The notes under the pieces are model-generated. The model had not been told where the DNA came from. It did no database searches and worked only from the letters and a program-made list of their open reading frames with translations. 64,000 bases of DNA, from the NCBI GenBank assembly GCA_016712465.1, contig JADJQZ010000001.1, positions 2,666,001 to 2,730,000 on the forward strand, given 5' to 3'. The stretch comes from Candidatus Obscuribacter sp. (GTDB lineage Bacteria > Cyanobacteriota > Vampirovibrionia > Obscuribacterales > Obscuribacteraceae). The first letter of the stretch is position 1, and the number at the start of each line of letters is the position of its first letter. A program made the translations under genes and the position numbers. Below are positions 45,471 through 53,688 of this stretch, one piece after another.

Positions 45471-46044
45471 TTCCCTTTACCGGCTGATAAAAACAGAGCC
45501 TTAGGTCACTCTGACAGGGCCGGTCATGATAGCCCGTTCTTTATCGACGCCGTAAACTGGTCAATCACCTGGTTTACCTGGCTTCTTGTAGTTTGCTGCT
45601 TGTATGGATGGACATCATCAAGCCATTGCAGCAAAACAAATAGGTGCTACCTATTTCCTTTGTCTAGATCCCAAATCGGGATAGATTTGATCTATTAGGA
45701 CTTCTCCGAATCCTGAATACGTATTCAATGAATGACTTCAATCATGGCGCTCATGCGGATTTTGCATGGTACTTCTGGTGTTGCACATTCACTCGGCGGC
45801 AGAAAGCATTCGACGGTTGCCTTGGTTTGCCACGTCTAAAGAAGCTGTGTGCATGCCGATGCGGGTTTGGGTGCCGAATTGTGGACGAGACGAATAATCA
45901 ATGCATCAAATATTGAAGCGGGGTGATAAATAGCCCATTGGTGCCTCTCGTAAGAAAGTCTATGTCAGGTGCAATAAAAACTCGTTATTGCGATAAGCTA
46001 GCACCTGGATTTGAGACAAGAATGTCCTTGCATAGGAGACCAAG
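45471..46044. other. gene-free stretch in the accessory island
   Basis: About 570 bp without a convincing gene. A 62-codon plus-strand frame at 45728-45916 has Cys/Trp-rich sequence and no RBS and is judged spurious. A minus-strand frame ending near 45525 reads about 40 residues that look protein-like (TTRSQVNQVIDQF) but lacks a start; it could be the remnant of a lost gene. The only clean structure is the palindrome at 45638-45656. The base composition looks more AT-rich than in the flanking core genes. Confidence 0.4.
45638..45656. repeat. perfect 19-bp palindrome
   Basis: AAATAGGTGCTACCTATTT, an 8-bp perfect inverted repeat around GCT, lies about 200 bp upstream of the toxin-like gene and 390 bp upstream of the zinc-ribbon gene. 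No T tract follows. Its size and symmetry fit a dimeric repressor site, but no regulator gene is present nearby. Confidence 0.4.
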
Positions 46045-47309
46045 GTGGCTTTGAAATCGGATAAAACAAGGCATAAACTCGACCGAAAGCAGTTGAATGT
46101 GCTAGTGGAGCGGTTCTGGCTACTTAGACCGCCTTCAAAGTCTCACAAAATGCTCGATCAAATAAAGGAACTGCGCCCTGTAACTGGTGTGCCGATGACA
46201 AAGATCTTTCCCCAAATTGCTCACGAGTGGTTATACGAGCTAAATCTGGACTACTCGCCAGATGATTTCAACAAAGGATCTGGATTCATGGCCTGGTGGC
46301 GCTGCCCGCAGGGGCCGGACCACGTGTACGCCCAATGCATCGCCAATCATTTTCGAGCCTGCCGCGACGAAAGTGAATTAAATGGATGCCCGTTTTGTAA
46401 AGGACTTCTGCCTTCCGTTACTAATAGTTTAGCCTCGCTTTATCCACATCTAGTTCCAGAGTGGGACGAGAAGAAAAACGGCAAAGCAGCGGACCTTGTC
46501 GTGGCAAAGTCCAATAAGCCTGGCTGGTGGCGCTGTAGCAAAAATAAGAGCCACAGGTGGCAGACTGACCTGGTAAATAGAACCTGTTCCGGCGCAGGTT
46601 GTCCGAAGTGTCTATACACATACACAGACCTTGATGACTATCCCAGAGCCAAGAAGCAGTTCCGCGCCAAGGACAACCCTGGCGTTGATCCTCACCACGT
46701 AAAGTTACAAGAGAAGGTCCTCTGGCGCTGCCCGGTGGCTGCCGACCATGTTTGGACGTCGCAATTCTCACGTGCTACCGGTGTGCGCTGTCCGTTCTGC
46801 CGGGGGAAGAAAGCGTCATCGACGAATAATTTAACAATGAGAAAAGACTTATTGGCCGAGTTTCATCCCACCAAGAATGGAAGACTAAAGCCGGAAGAGA
46901 TAAATCTCAATTCCCATAGAAAAATTTGGTGGAAATGCCCTGTTGCAGAAGACCATGAATGGAAAACGATGGTAGTTCAGAGGGGGTATTGAATAGAGGT
47001 TGCCTATTCTGTACAAATCGCCAGCTTGTATACAGCAACTCTTTGGCCGGGGCCTATCCAGAACTAGCCATGGATTTTCATCCCAGTAAGAATGGAAGGC
47101 TAAAACCTGAGAAGTTGCTGGCTGTTGCAACGCGTGTTGTTTGGTGGAAGGGCGCTTGCGGTCATGAGTGGCAGCAGAGCCTTAGATCTAGAACACAAGA
47201 TGGGCACGGCTGCACTTATTGTTGGGTTGAACATAGAAGAGAGAGAATGAGGCAAATAAATGACGAGCGCTGGCACAAGGATAAGCCGCGTAGAGGTCGA
47301 AAGAAATGA
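46045..47309 (+). pseudogene. multi-zinc-ribbon protein, frameshifted at a G run
   Basis: The gene starts at GTG 46045 with AGGAG six bases upstream. The frame stops at 46992 after 315 residues, but the frame offset by two continues the same repeat family to 47309. Adding one G to the run at 46982-46986 (five G) joins them: VVQRG then VLNRGCLFC. The joined protein has about 420 residues and five ribbons of the PF14311-like (DUF4379) type, each with WWRCP..HxW and CPxC elements: WWRCPQGPDHVY, WWRCSKNKSHRW, LWRCPVAADHVW, WWKCPVAEDHEW, WWKGACGHEW, and spacer motifs like EFHPTKNGRLKPEE. It ends in a basic KPRRGRKK tail. These domains are thought to bind nucleic acid. Without the extra G the last ribbon is lost. 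Confidence 0.7.
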
Positions 47310-47517
47310 GCATCCAGATTGATAGCGGATCTTTCCTGATGATGAGATGCCAGTATCCGAGGTAAACCATAACTGTTGGGCGGTACGTGGATTTAGAGGA
47401 GAGTCATTTAGTGGGTATGAATTTGTCAATTCCCTCAGAAAGCACTTTGCCTACAAATCGCCTGGTTGCCAATCACTAATTGCCGGACGACTCACCACTA
47501 ATTGCCGGATACTGTAA
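47306..47517 (+). pseudogene. possible small degenerate gene after the zinc-ribbon gene
   Basis: An ATG at 47306 overlaps the zinc-ribbon stop (ATGA) but closes after 19 codons. The frame offset by two, open from 47326, reads about 60 protein-like residues (MPVSEVNHNCWAVRG at 47347, then GESFSGYEFVNSLRKHF) and ends at TAA 47515-47517, inside the 22-bp repeats. I read it as a frameshifted small gene or the remnant of one; the family is unknown. It could also be chance. Confidence 0.25.
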
Positions 47518-47562
47518 TACTAATTACCGGATGCTATAATACTATTTCCCGGAGCAATATAG
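47475..47562 (+). repeat. four 22-bp tandem direct repeats (iteron-like)
   Basis: Units begin at 47475, 47497, 47519 and 47541, exactly 22 bp apart. Each opens with a 13-bp core, ACTAATTGCCGGA (copies 1 and 2 identical, copy 3 ACTAATTACCGGA, copy 4 ACTATTTCCCGGA). The 9-bp remainders are less conserved but copies 2 and 3 both end in AAT. Twenty-two bp is about two helical turns, so a protein could bind all copies on one DNA face. The array ends 12 bp before the ATPase start codon and contains its promoter. Confidence 0.85.
47532..47540 (+). promoter_or_regulatory. extended -10 promoter of the ATPase gene
   Basis: TGCTATAAT is a perfect extended -10 element (TG-N-TATAAT) forming the end of repeat copy 3. 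No good -35 is present, as is usual for extended -10 promoters. Predicted transcription starts near 47547, inside repeat copy 4 and about 28 bp before the ATG. Confidence 0.65.
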
Positions 47563-47574
47563 GGAACATACGGC

Positions 47575-48798
47575 ATGTACAACAGACTTGTTGAGCGACG
47601 GGTAGAGGAGGCTTTAGCGGATACACCAGTAGTTCTGATTGTCGGTCCCAGGCGCGTCGGCAAGACGACGCTTGTAAAAAAAATGGGAATGGGCAAACTT
47701 AAATTGGTATATCTAACGCTCGACGATCGCACGACGCTCAATGCTGCCCAAGCGGACCCAATGGGATTTATCAGGGGGTTAGACTGTGCCATCATCGACG
47801 AGATTCAGCGTGCTCCTGAACTGCTCTTAGCGATTAAGAAATCTATTGATGATGATTATCGGCCGGGTCGTTTTTTGCTGACCGGCTCTGCAAACGTGTT
47901 AACCTTACCGAAGGTCGCTGATAGCCTGGCTGGGCGAATTGAAACTATTCACATGCTACCATTGGCTCATGTTGAAGTGAGCGGCCAGTCTTCCTCATTT
48001 CTCAGCGGCATATTCAAAGGTCAGTTTGCTATCAAGGAGGTCAATCTCGGAGATGAGCTAATTGAGCAGGTTCTCAGCGGCGGCTTTCCTGAAGTTCTTG
48101 ACCGTGATACTGAACGGCGACGCCAGGATTGGCTCCGGTCGTACTTAAGGACAGTGCTAACACGTGACCTTCGGGACATAGCGGTAGTTGAGAAAATAAC
48201 AGAATTGCCGAAGTTTGTTCGTCTCCTTGCTCAGTGTTCCGGACAGCTCATCAATTTTTCGAACCTAGGTAGCGGTATAGATATTAACTACAAAACCAGC
48301 CAGCGTTACGTCAGGCTCTTGGAACAAATATTTCTGGTTCAAACTCTTCCCCCGTGGCATTCAAATGCAATCAACAGAATCATAAAAACACCAAAGATGC
48401 ATTTTCTTGATTCTGGTATTCTTTCAACCAGTTGTGGTCTAACATTCAATCGAATAAAAGATAACCGGACTCAGTTCGGAGCTGTGCTTGAGAGTTTTGT
48501 TTTTGCTGAAATCCTCAAGCTCATCACAGGGTCAGATCTAAGTCTTACGCCCTATCACTTTCGCGACCAAGATGCTCGCGAGGTGGATATTGTGCTTGAA
48601 CGTGATGACGGAATGATTGTCGGCATTGAAGTCAAAGCAAGTGCAACAGTAAGTGTGAGTGATTTTTCTGGGTTGAAAACCCTTTCAGAGATCTGCAAAG
48701 ACAAATTTGTATTTGGAGCTGTACTTTACGATAGCAATAGTCACATTCCCTTTGGCGACAAGTTTGCCGCCGTGCCTATCTCTTGTTTGTGGAGTTAA
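47575..48798 (+). CDS. AAA ATPase with DUF4143 C-terminal domain
   Basis: A 407-residue protein of the AAA_14-DUF4143 family. Walker A GPRRVGKTTLVKK is near residue 24, Walker B CAIIDEIQRAPELL near residue 77, and sensor motif LLTGSANVLTLP near 101. The middle contains a winged-helix-like region (ISQ..NISFLGSGIDINYKTSQRY-type, here SNLGSGIDINYKTSQRYVRL). The C-terminal DUF4143 domain (GAVLESFVFAEILK, then REVDIVLERDDGMIVGIEVK) looks like a PD-(D/E)XK nuclease fold. These proteins are common in mobile or accessory DNA and their role is unclear. The repeats overlapping its promoter suggest self-regulation, which is inference. Confidence 0.85.
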   Translation: MYNRLVERRVEEALADTPVVLIVGPRRVGKTTLVKKMGMGKLKLVYLTLDDRTTLNAAQADPMGFIRGLDCAIIDEIQRAPELLLAIKKSIDDDYRPGRFLLTGSANVLTLPKVADSLAGRIETIHMLPLAHVEVSGQSSSFLSGIFKGQFAIKEVNLGDELIEQVLSGGFPEVLDRDTERRRQDWLRSYLRTVLTRDLRDIAVVEKITELPKFVRLLAQCSGQLINFSNLGSGIDINYKTSQRYVRLLEQIFLVQTLPPWHSNAINRIIKTPKMHFLDSGILSTSCGLTFNRIKDNRTQFGAVLESFVFAEILKLITGSDLSLTPYHFRDQDAREVDIVLERDDGMIVGIEVKASATVSVSDFSGLKTLSEICKDKFVFGAVLYDSNSHIPFGDKFAAVPISCLWS

Positions 48799-48865
48799 GA
48801 CCCCTTCTTTGCTTGCAATTCGCTGTACATGAAATCCTCCGGGAGCTTCTAATTGCCAGCGCTCC

Positions 48866-49660
48866 TCAACTTGCTACGGTCTCGGTTCTTGAGGCAGCCA
48901 GGGCTTTCACTACTTCTGCGTGAATTTTGCCGTTGGTGGCAAGAATATGACCGCTCATCATATCCAGCGGGCCGTCTTCCAAATTGCTTACTTTGCCGCC
49001 GGCCTCTTCCACGATTAAGGCACCGGCTGCCACATCCCAGGCGGAAAGTTTTCTTTCCCAGAAACCATCGAGGCGGCCGCTGGCTACAAAGCAAAGATCA
49101 AGGGCCGCCGAACCGTCCCGTCTGACACCGTGGCACATATTGGTGATGGCGCGGAAGCTGTCCATGTTGTGATGCACACTCTTCAAGGTATCGGGCGGGA
49201 AGCCGGTGGCAAGCAAGCTGGTCTCCAGGCTTGTGCGCATTGATACGTTTATCTTTTCGCCGTTCAAAGTGGCACCCTGTCCCTTTGCGGCCACGAACAT
49301 CTCAGAGGCGACAGCGTTATAAACCACGCCCAAGACCACCTGACCGTCCTCTTCGCAGGCTATGGACACGCAGAAAAAGGGATAGGAGTGGGCGAAATTG
49401 GTGGTGCCGTCGAGGGGATCTATTATCCAGCGGCGCCCGGACTTACTGCCCGACTCGCCGCTTTCCTCGGCCAGAAAACAGGCGTCGGGAAATTCCTGGG
49501 TGAGGGTCTCGATGATCAGAGCTTCACTTGCCTTGTCAACATCGGTGACTATGTTAAAGGCGCTCTTGTAGTCAAGCGACTTTATTTTGCCCAGCCTTGA
49601 TTTTTGCAGTTCACCGGCTCGCAGTGCTGCTTCCCGGGCTACCTTTTCCAGTTTGTCCAT
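48866..49660 (-). CDS. suhB: inositol monophosphatase family protein
   Basis: A 264-residue Mg-dependent, Li-sensitive-type phosphatase. Metal ligands lie in AEESGE (Glu), WIIDPLDGTTNFAH (Asp/Asp), and WDVAAGALIVEEAGG (Asp), the two signatures of the IMPase family. Substrates in bacteria include myo-inositol 1-phosphate, fructose 1,6-bisphosphate or histidinol phosphate, so the exact reaction cannot be fixed from sequence and the symbol is approximate. It returns to core-genome composition after the island. It diverges from the ileS leader, which begins ~200 bp beyond its start. Confidence 0.88.
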   Translation of the reverse strand: MDKLEKVAREAALRAGELQKSRLGKIKSLDYKSAFNIVTDVDKASEALIIETLTQEFPDACFLAEESGESGSKSGRRWIIDPLDGTTNFAHSYPFFCVSIACEEDGQVVLGVVYNAVASEMFVAAKGQGATLNGEKINVSMRTSLETSLLATGFPPDTLKSVHHNMDSFRAITNMCHGVRRDGSAALDLCFVASGRLDGFWERKLSAWDVAAGALIVEEAGGKVSNLEDGPLDMMSGHILATNGKIHAEVVKALAASRTETVAS

Positions 49661-49855
49661 GCTTTGTCGCTTCCTGCAGAGTGTTGTTCAAGAGAATTCC
49701 GCCAGGTTATTTTACAGCAGAAGGCAGGGCTTTCCTTTGGTGAGAAATAGACTTGCTACCGCTGGTGATACCAGAGCGGCTGCCGAACCGTCACAGGGAT
49801 GAAAAGTGGTTTGTATTTACGTTCCAAGTATATGTTTACGCTTCTTGCAGATTTA

Positions 49856-49885
49856 TTGACGACCGGGGTTCCCCGGCTCTATCCT
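49856..49885 (+). promoter_or_regulatory. putative ileS promoter with palindromic spacer
   Basis: TTGACG (49856-49861) and TATCCT (49880-49885) are 18 bp apart. The spacer holds the 14-bp palindrome CCGGGGTTCCCCGG (49863-49876), a possible operator. Transcription would start near 49892, about 20 bases before the leader peptide start, a short 5' end like those of classical attenuator leaders. The rest of the 49661-50020 gene-free stretch is the leader described next; the part before 49856 shows nothing. Confidence 0.45.
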
Positions 49886-49910
49886 TAACTGCGGCGAGGA
49901 GATTGTGTCA

Positions 49911-49949
49911 GTGCGGAATATTATTCGGACTATTATTATTGAATGCTAA
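49911..49949 (+). CDS. Ile-rich leader peptide of ileS
   Basis: A 12-codon frame, GTG to TAA, encoding MRNIIRTIIIEC. Five of twelve residues are isoleucine, all ATT codons (two, then three in a row). GAGGAG at 49896-49901 is nine bases upstream of the GTG, a good translation start. It lies 71 bp before ileS and just upstream of the antiterminator and terminator segments. Slow translation of the Ile codons when charged tRNA(Ile) is scarce would place the ribosome where it frees the antiterminator. Too short for similarity searches; the evidence is composition, RBS and position. Confidence 0.75.
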   Translation: MRNIIRTIIIEC

Positions 49950-49953
49950 TCAA

Positions 49954-50003
49954 GCTGGCGTAGTCGTAGAAAGACACCGCCGGCGCCAAGCGCTGGCGTT
50001 TTT
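49954..50003 (+). promoter_or_regulatory. ileS attenuator: antiterminator and intrinsic terminator
   Basis: The terminator is a 9-bp GC-rich stem (49978-49986 with 49990-49998, one G-U pair, CAA loop) followed by TTTTT at 49999-50003, ending 17 bases before the ileS ATG. Upstream, GCTGGCG at 49954-49960 copies the right arm and can pair with CGCCGGC at 49978-49984, which would disrupt the terminator. A ribosome held at the last Ile codon (49938-49940) leaves 49954 free; one that reaches the TAA at 49947 would cover it. The geometry matches ribosome-mediated attenuation. No T-box sequence (GGTGGNACCGCG-like) is seen. Confidence 0.75.
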
Positions 50004-50020
50004 GTTATTTGGAGTAGAGC

Positions 50021-52858
50021 ATGAAAGAGAAGTCGACCTATAGTGTGAACCTGCCCCAAACGGCATTTCCCATGAAAGCCAATAGCGCCGTTCGGGAACT
50101 GGAGATTCAGAAGGTCTGGGACGACACCGGTGTATACGAAGCCAGCTTGAAGCGCCGTGAAGCGGCGCCCAAGTATGTACTCCATGATGGACCGCCTTAC
50201 CTGTCTTCGAGCAAGATTCACATTGGTACGGCTCTCAACAAAGTGCTCAAGGACATCGTCACCAAGTACAAGGGCTTGAAGGGCTTCTACTCGCCCTATG
50301 TGCCGGGCTATGACAGCCATGGTCTGCCCATTGAAAACGCGGTTTTGAAAGACGTTAAAGGCGGTCGCGCCGCTTTGACGCCGGTGGAACTGAGACAGCG
50401 CTGCCGGGCCTTTGCCCTCAGTAACTTGAAAGGACAGGAAGCCAACTTCCGCCGTCTGGGCGTCTGGGGCCACTGGCAGAGCCCTTATATCACCCTGGAT
50501 CAGCACTTCGAGGCCAAGCAGGTGCGGGTCTTCGGCAAAATGGCAGGCAAAGGTTACCTCTATAAAGGTTTGAAGTCCGTCTCCTGGTGTCCTAATTGCG
50601 AGACCGCCCTGGCTGAAGCCGAGGTGGAGTACGCCGACCATACTTCCAACTCCATTTACGTCAAGTTTGCGGTGGATGCAGCATCCAAGTCTAAGTTACC
50701 GGCTGCCGTGCAAGATAAGGAAGTGGCCTTCGTCATCTGGACCACAACTCCCTGGACTCTTCCTGCCAACCTCGGTGTGGCTTTGCACCCCGACTTCGTC
50801 TATGAATTCCTGCAGGTGGAAGACGAGTCTCACGTACTGGTGGTGGCGGAGAGCCTCAAGAATGCTTTCCTGAGCGCCGCCGGCAAGGCCGAGAAAGCTG
50901 TGCAGGTTCTGGCTACGGCTCTTGGAAAAGAGCTGGAGTTGCTCGAATGTCGCCATCCTTTCATGGACCGCCTTTCAAGGGTGATAAACGGTGATCACGT
51001 TACTGCCGAAGCCGGTACAGGTTGCGTACACACGGCGCCCGGTCATGGTCCCGAGGACTTTGAAATTGGTAAGGTCTACCAACTTGGTGTACTTTCTCCT
51101 GTTGATTCCCGCGGTATTTTCACCGAGGAAGCCGGTATTTTCGCCGGTCAACGCTTCGACAAAGCCAATCCACTTGTGGTCGAGCACTTGAAAGAGAAAG
51201 GCGTGCTCTTGCAGCATTCCACCTTCTCCCATTCTTATCCGCACTGTTGGCGGTGCAAAAAGCCCCTCATCTTTAGAGCCACCGAACAGTGGTTCGCTTC
51301 CGTTGAGGGCTTCAGAAAGAGAGCCCTGGAGTGTATCGACGCCGTTGAATGGTTGCCTGCTTCAGGCCGCAACCGCATCTTCAACATGGTGGAGAACCGT
51401 TCCGACTGGTGTATCAGCCGGCAGCGGGCCTGGGGCGTTCCCATTCCTGTCTTCTATTGCAAGGGCTGCCATAAGCCGCTTATGAGCGAAGAAAGTATCG
51501 AAGCCGTGGCCAAGGTCTTCGACGCCGAGGGATCGGATTCCTGGTGGGAAAGAGAGCCTGGCTATTTCTTGCAAGATATTGGTTGCGGACACTGCGGCGG
51601 CAAAGAGTTCGACAGAGAGACCGACATCATGGATGTCTGGTTCGATTCCGGCGTCACCCATGCGGCTGTGCTCGACGAAAGACCGGAGTTGCGCGGCACG
51701 CCTTGCGAGCTTTATCTGGAAGGTTCCGATCAGCACCGCGGCTGGTTCCAGTCTTCGCTATTGACCAGTGTGGCTGTTTCCGACCGCGCTCCCTACAAGA
51801 CCGTGCTTACCCACGGTTTCGTGGTAGACGAAAGCGGCCGGAAAATGTCCAAGTCGGTGGGCAATGTGGTGGAACCAGACGAGGTAATTAAGCAGTACGG
51901 TGCCGATGTGTTGAGGCTCTGGGTGGCTTCCGTCAACTACACCGACGATATTCCCATCGGCAAAAATATGCTGGCCCAGCTGGCCGATGTTTACCGCCGC
52001 CTGCGCAACACAGCGCGCTTCTTGCTCGGTAACTTGCACGACTTCGATCCGGCCAAAGACATGGTCAAGAAAGAAAGCCTCTCTTCTCTGGATCGTTTTG
52101 TCTTGCACCGCCTCAATGAAGTGGTAGCCGAGGTGACCAGAGACTTCGATCGCTTTGAGTTCTTCAAGTATTATCAACTGCTCCAGAACTTCTGCGGCGT
52201 CGATCTTTCCGCCTTCTATTTCGATATTGTCAAAGACAGGCTCTATACCTGTCATCCCAAAGATGAGTCACGCCGGGCCGTGCAGACCGTGCTCACCCAC
52301 ACCCTGCATACTCTGGTGCGCCTCCTGGCGCCTGTGACGCCGCACCTGGCCGAAGACATCTGGCAGCATATGGGCGAGCCTTTGAGAGCATATTTCGGCG
52401 GTCAGACCTCGGTGCTTTTGACTGATTATCCTCTGGTCAATGCCGACTTCGAAGATAAAGAGGCGGGAGCCTACTGGTCCGAACTTATCGATGTGCGACT
52501 GACCGTCAACAAAGCGCTTGAGCAGGCAAGGGCCGCCCGCAGCATCGGTAGCTCGCTTGAAGCGACCGTAGTCATGTCTTTCGGCGATAAAGAAAAGGCC
52601 GACAAGGTCAGAAAGATTGAAGGCGATCTGGCTTCGGTCTTTATCACTTCCGGGGCTCATATCTCTTCCAATGGTACCGGCAAGGAAGGGCTTTCCGAAC
52701 CGCTCTCCACTGTTTCGGAAGAAGGTCTGACCGTGGCTGCTTACCGGGCCCAGGGTGAGAAGTGCGCACGCTGCTGGAAGTATACCGGCGATGTCGGTAA
52801 AGACAGCCAGTACGTGGACCTCTGTGGTTTCTGCGCCGATGTGGTGAGCCGGCTCTAA
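50021..52858 (+). CDS. ileS: isoleucyl-tRNA synthetase
   Basis: A 945-residue class Ia synthetase charging tRNA(Ile), with editing of Val. The HIGH motif is in DGPPYLSSSKIHIGTALNK (HIG at ~67-69) and the KMSKS loop is GRKMSKSVGN near residue 606. The CP1 editing domain includes VIWTTTPWTLPANLGVAL and GTGCVHTAPGHGPEDF. The C-terminal zinc finger is intact (KCARCWKYTGDVG, then DLCGFCADVV). Its start at ATG 50021 has GGAG six bases upstream, just past the terminator of the leader. The length is typical of the ~940-residue bacterial (IleS1-like) type. Expression is predicted to be controlled by attenuation in the leader. Confidence 0.97.
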   Translation: MKEKSTYSVNLPQTAFPMKANSAVRELEIQKVWDDTGVYEASLKRREAAPKYVLHDGPPYLSSSKIHIGTALNKVLKDIVTKYKGLKGFYSPYVPGYDSHGLPIENAVLKDVKGGRAALTPVELRQRCRAFALSNLKGQEANFRRLGVWGHWQSPYITLDQHFEAKQVRVFGKMAGKGYLYKGLKSVSWCPNCETALAEAEVEYADHTSNSIYVKFAVDAASKSKLPAAVQDKEVAFVIWTTTPWTLPANLGVALHPDFVYEFLQVEDESHVLVVAESLKNAFLSAAGKAEKAVQVLATALGKELELLECRHPFMDRLSRVINGDHVTAEAGTGCVHTAPGHGPEDFEIGKVYQLGVLSPVDSRGIFTEEAGIFAGQRFDKANPLVVEHLKEKGVLLQHSTFSHSYPHCWRCKKPLIFRATEQWFASVEGFRKRALECIDAVEWLPASGRNRIFNMVENRSDWCISRQRAWGVPIPVFYCKGCHKPLMSEESIEAVAKVFDAEGSDSWWEREPGYFLQDIGCGHCGGKEFDRETDIMDVWFDSGVTHAAVLDERPELRGTPCELYLEGSDQHRGWFQSSLLTSVAVSDRAPYKTVLTHGFVVDESGRKMSKSVGNVVEPDEVIKQYGADVLRLWVASVNYTDDIPIGKNMLAQLADVYRRLRNTARFLLGNLHDFDPAKDMVKKESLSSLDRFVLHRLNEVVAEVTRDFDRFEFFKYYQLLQNFCGVDLSAFYFDIVKDRLYTCHPKDESRRAVQTVLTHTLHTLVRLLAPVTPHLAEDIWQHMGEPLRAYFGGQTSVLLTDYPLVNADFEDKEAGAYWSELIDVRLTVNKALEQARAARSIGSSLEATVVMSFGDKEKADKVRKIEGDLASVFITSGAHISSNGTGKEGLSEPLSTVSEEGLTVAAYRAQGEKCARCWKYTGDVGKDSQYVDLCGFCADVVSRL

Positions 52859-52887
52859 AGCTCACCATCAGGCTACCTCAAGTCAGC

Positions 52888-53673
52888 CTAATGGGCTGGT
52901 TTCTCCGAGCGGAAGCGAATAAACTCAGCGCTGCCTGCAATCAGCAAGGTGACCACTAGCATCAAAGTGGAGAGGGCGTTTATCTCGGGAGAGACGCCGA
53001 ACTTGACCATACTGTAAATGCGCAAGGGTAGGGTGGTGGCTCCTACTCCGGCTGTAAACTGCGTGATTACAAAGTCGTCTAAGGAAAGCACGAAGGCCAG
53101 CATGGCACCGGATATGATACCGGGGGTGAGAAGCGGTAGCGTCACTTTGAAAAAAGCCTTCACCGGACTGACACCCAGGTCGAGAGCGGCTTCTCTTAGA
53201 TGTGGATTCATGCCTTCCAGGCGAGCGGAGACGGTCATGGTTACATAGGAAAGGCAGAAGACCACATGGGCCAGAATGACGGAAGTAAGACCAAGGGAGA
53301 AGCCCAGACTGATGAAGAGAAGCAGGGCGGAGACGGCCATGGCGATTTCCGGTACCAAGACCGGTAAGATAAGCAGTCCGCGTGCGGCTGCTTCCAGCTT
53401 CTTATTCTTGATACCGGCCAGTCCCACGGCGGCAAGCACGCCCAGCACCGTTGAAATGGTCACGGCGGCGGCGGCTACGATCAAACTATTGGACAGGGCA
53501 GAGAGTACGTTTTCATCCAGAAAGAGAGACTGGTACCATTTCCAGGTGAAGCCGGTCCACTTGACGCCCAGGCGGCTTTCGTCAAAGCTGAAGATGATTA
53601 GAACTAGAATTGGCGCATAGAGAAAGAGATACACAAGTAAGCTGAAGAAGGTCAAAAGCTTGCTTTTGTACAT
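52888..53673 (-). CDS. potC: PotC-like ABC transporter permease
   Basis: A 261-residue inner-membrane permease with six predicted helices. The cytoplasmic EAA loop is EAALDLGVSPVKAFFKVTLPLLTPG. The N-terminal LFLYAPILVLIIFSF and GMNPHLREAALDLG match the PotC/PotB family of spermidine/putrescine importers. A complete system needs PotA (ATPase), PotB and PotD, none of which is in the window, so this is either an orphan or part of a split locus. It is 15 bp after the ygfZ-TPR gene and likely cotranscribed with it. Substrate assignment rests only on family resemblance. Confidence 0.82.
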   Translation of the reverse strand: MYKSKLLTFFSLLVYLFLYAPILVLIIFSFDESRLGVKWTGFTWKWYQSLFLDENVLSALSNSLIVAAAAVTISTVLGVLAAVGLAGIKNKKLEAAARGLLILPVLVPEIAMAVSALLLFISLGFSLGLTSVILAHVVFCLSYVTMTVSARLEGMNPHLREAALDLGVSPVKAFFKVTLPLLTPGIISGAMLAFVLSLDDFVITQFTAGVGATTLPLRIYSMVKFGVSPEINALSTLMLVVTLLIAGSAEFIRFRSEKPAH

Positions 53674-53688
53674 GCGTAGTCTGCCTCT

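Noticed and set aside
45728..45916. 62-codon plus-strand frame in the island
   Set aside because: No RBS, an unusual Cys/Trp-rich composition and no family resemblance; judged chance.
49661..50020. T-box riboswitch before ileS
   Set aside because: No T-box consensus or specifier stem was found; the Ile-rich leader peptide explains the terminator better.
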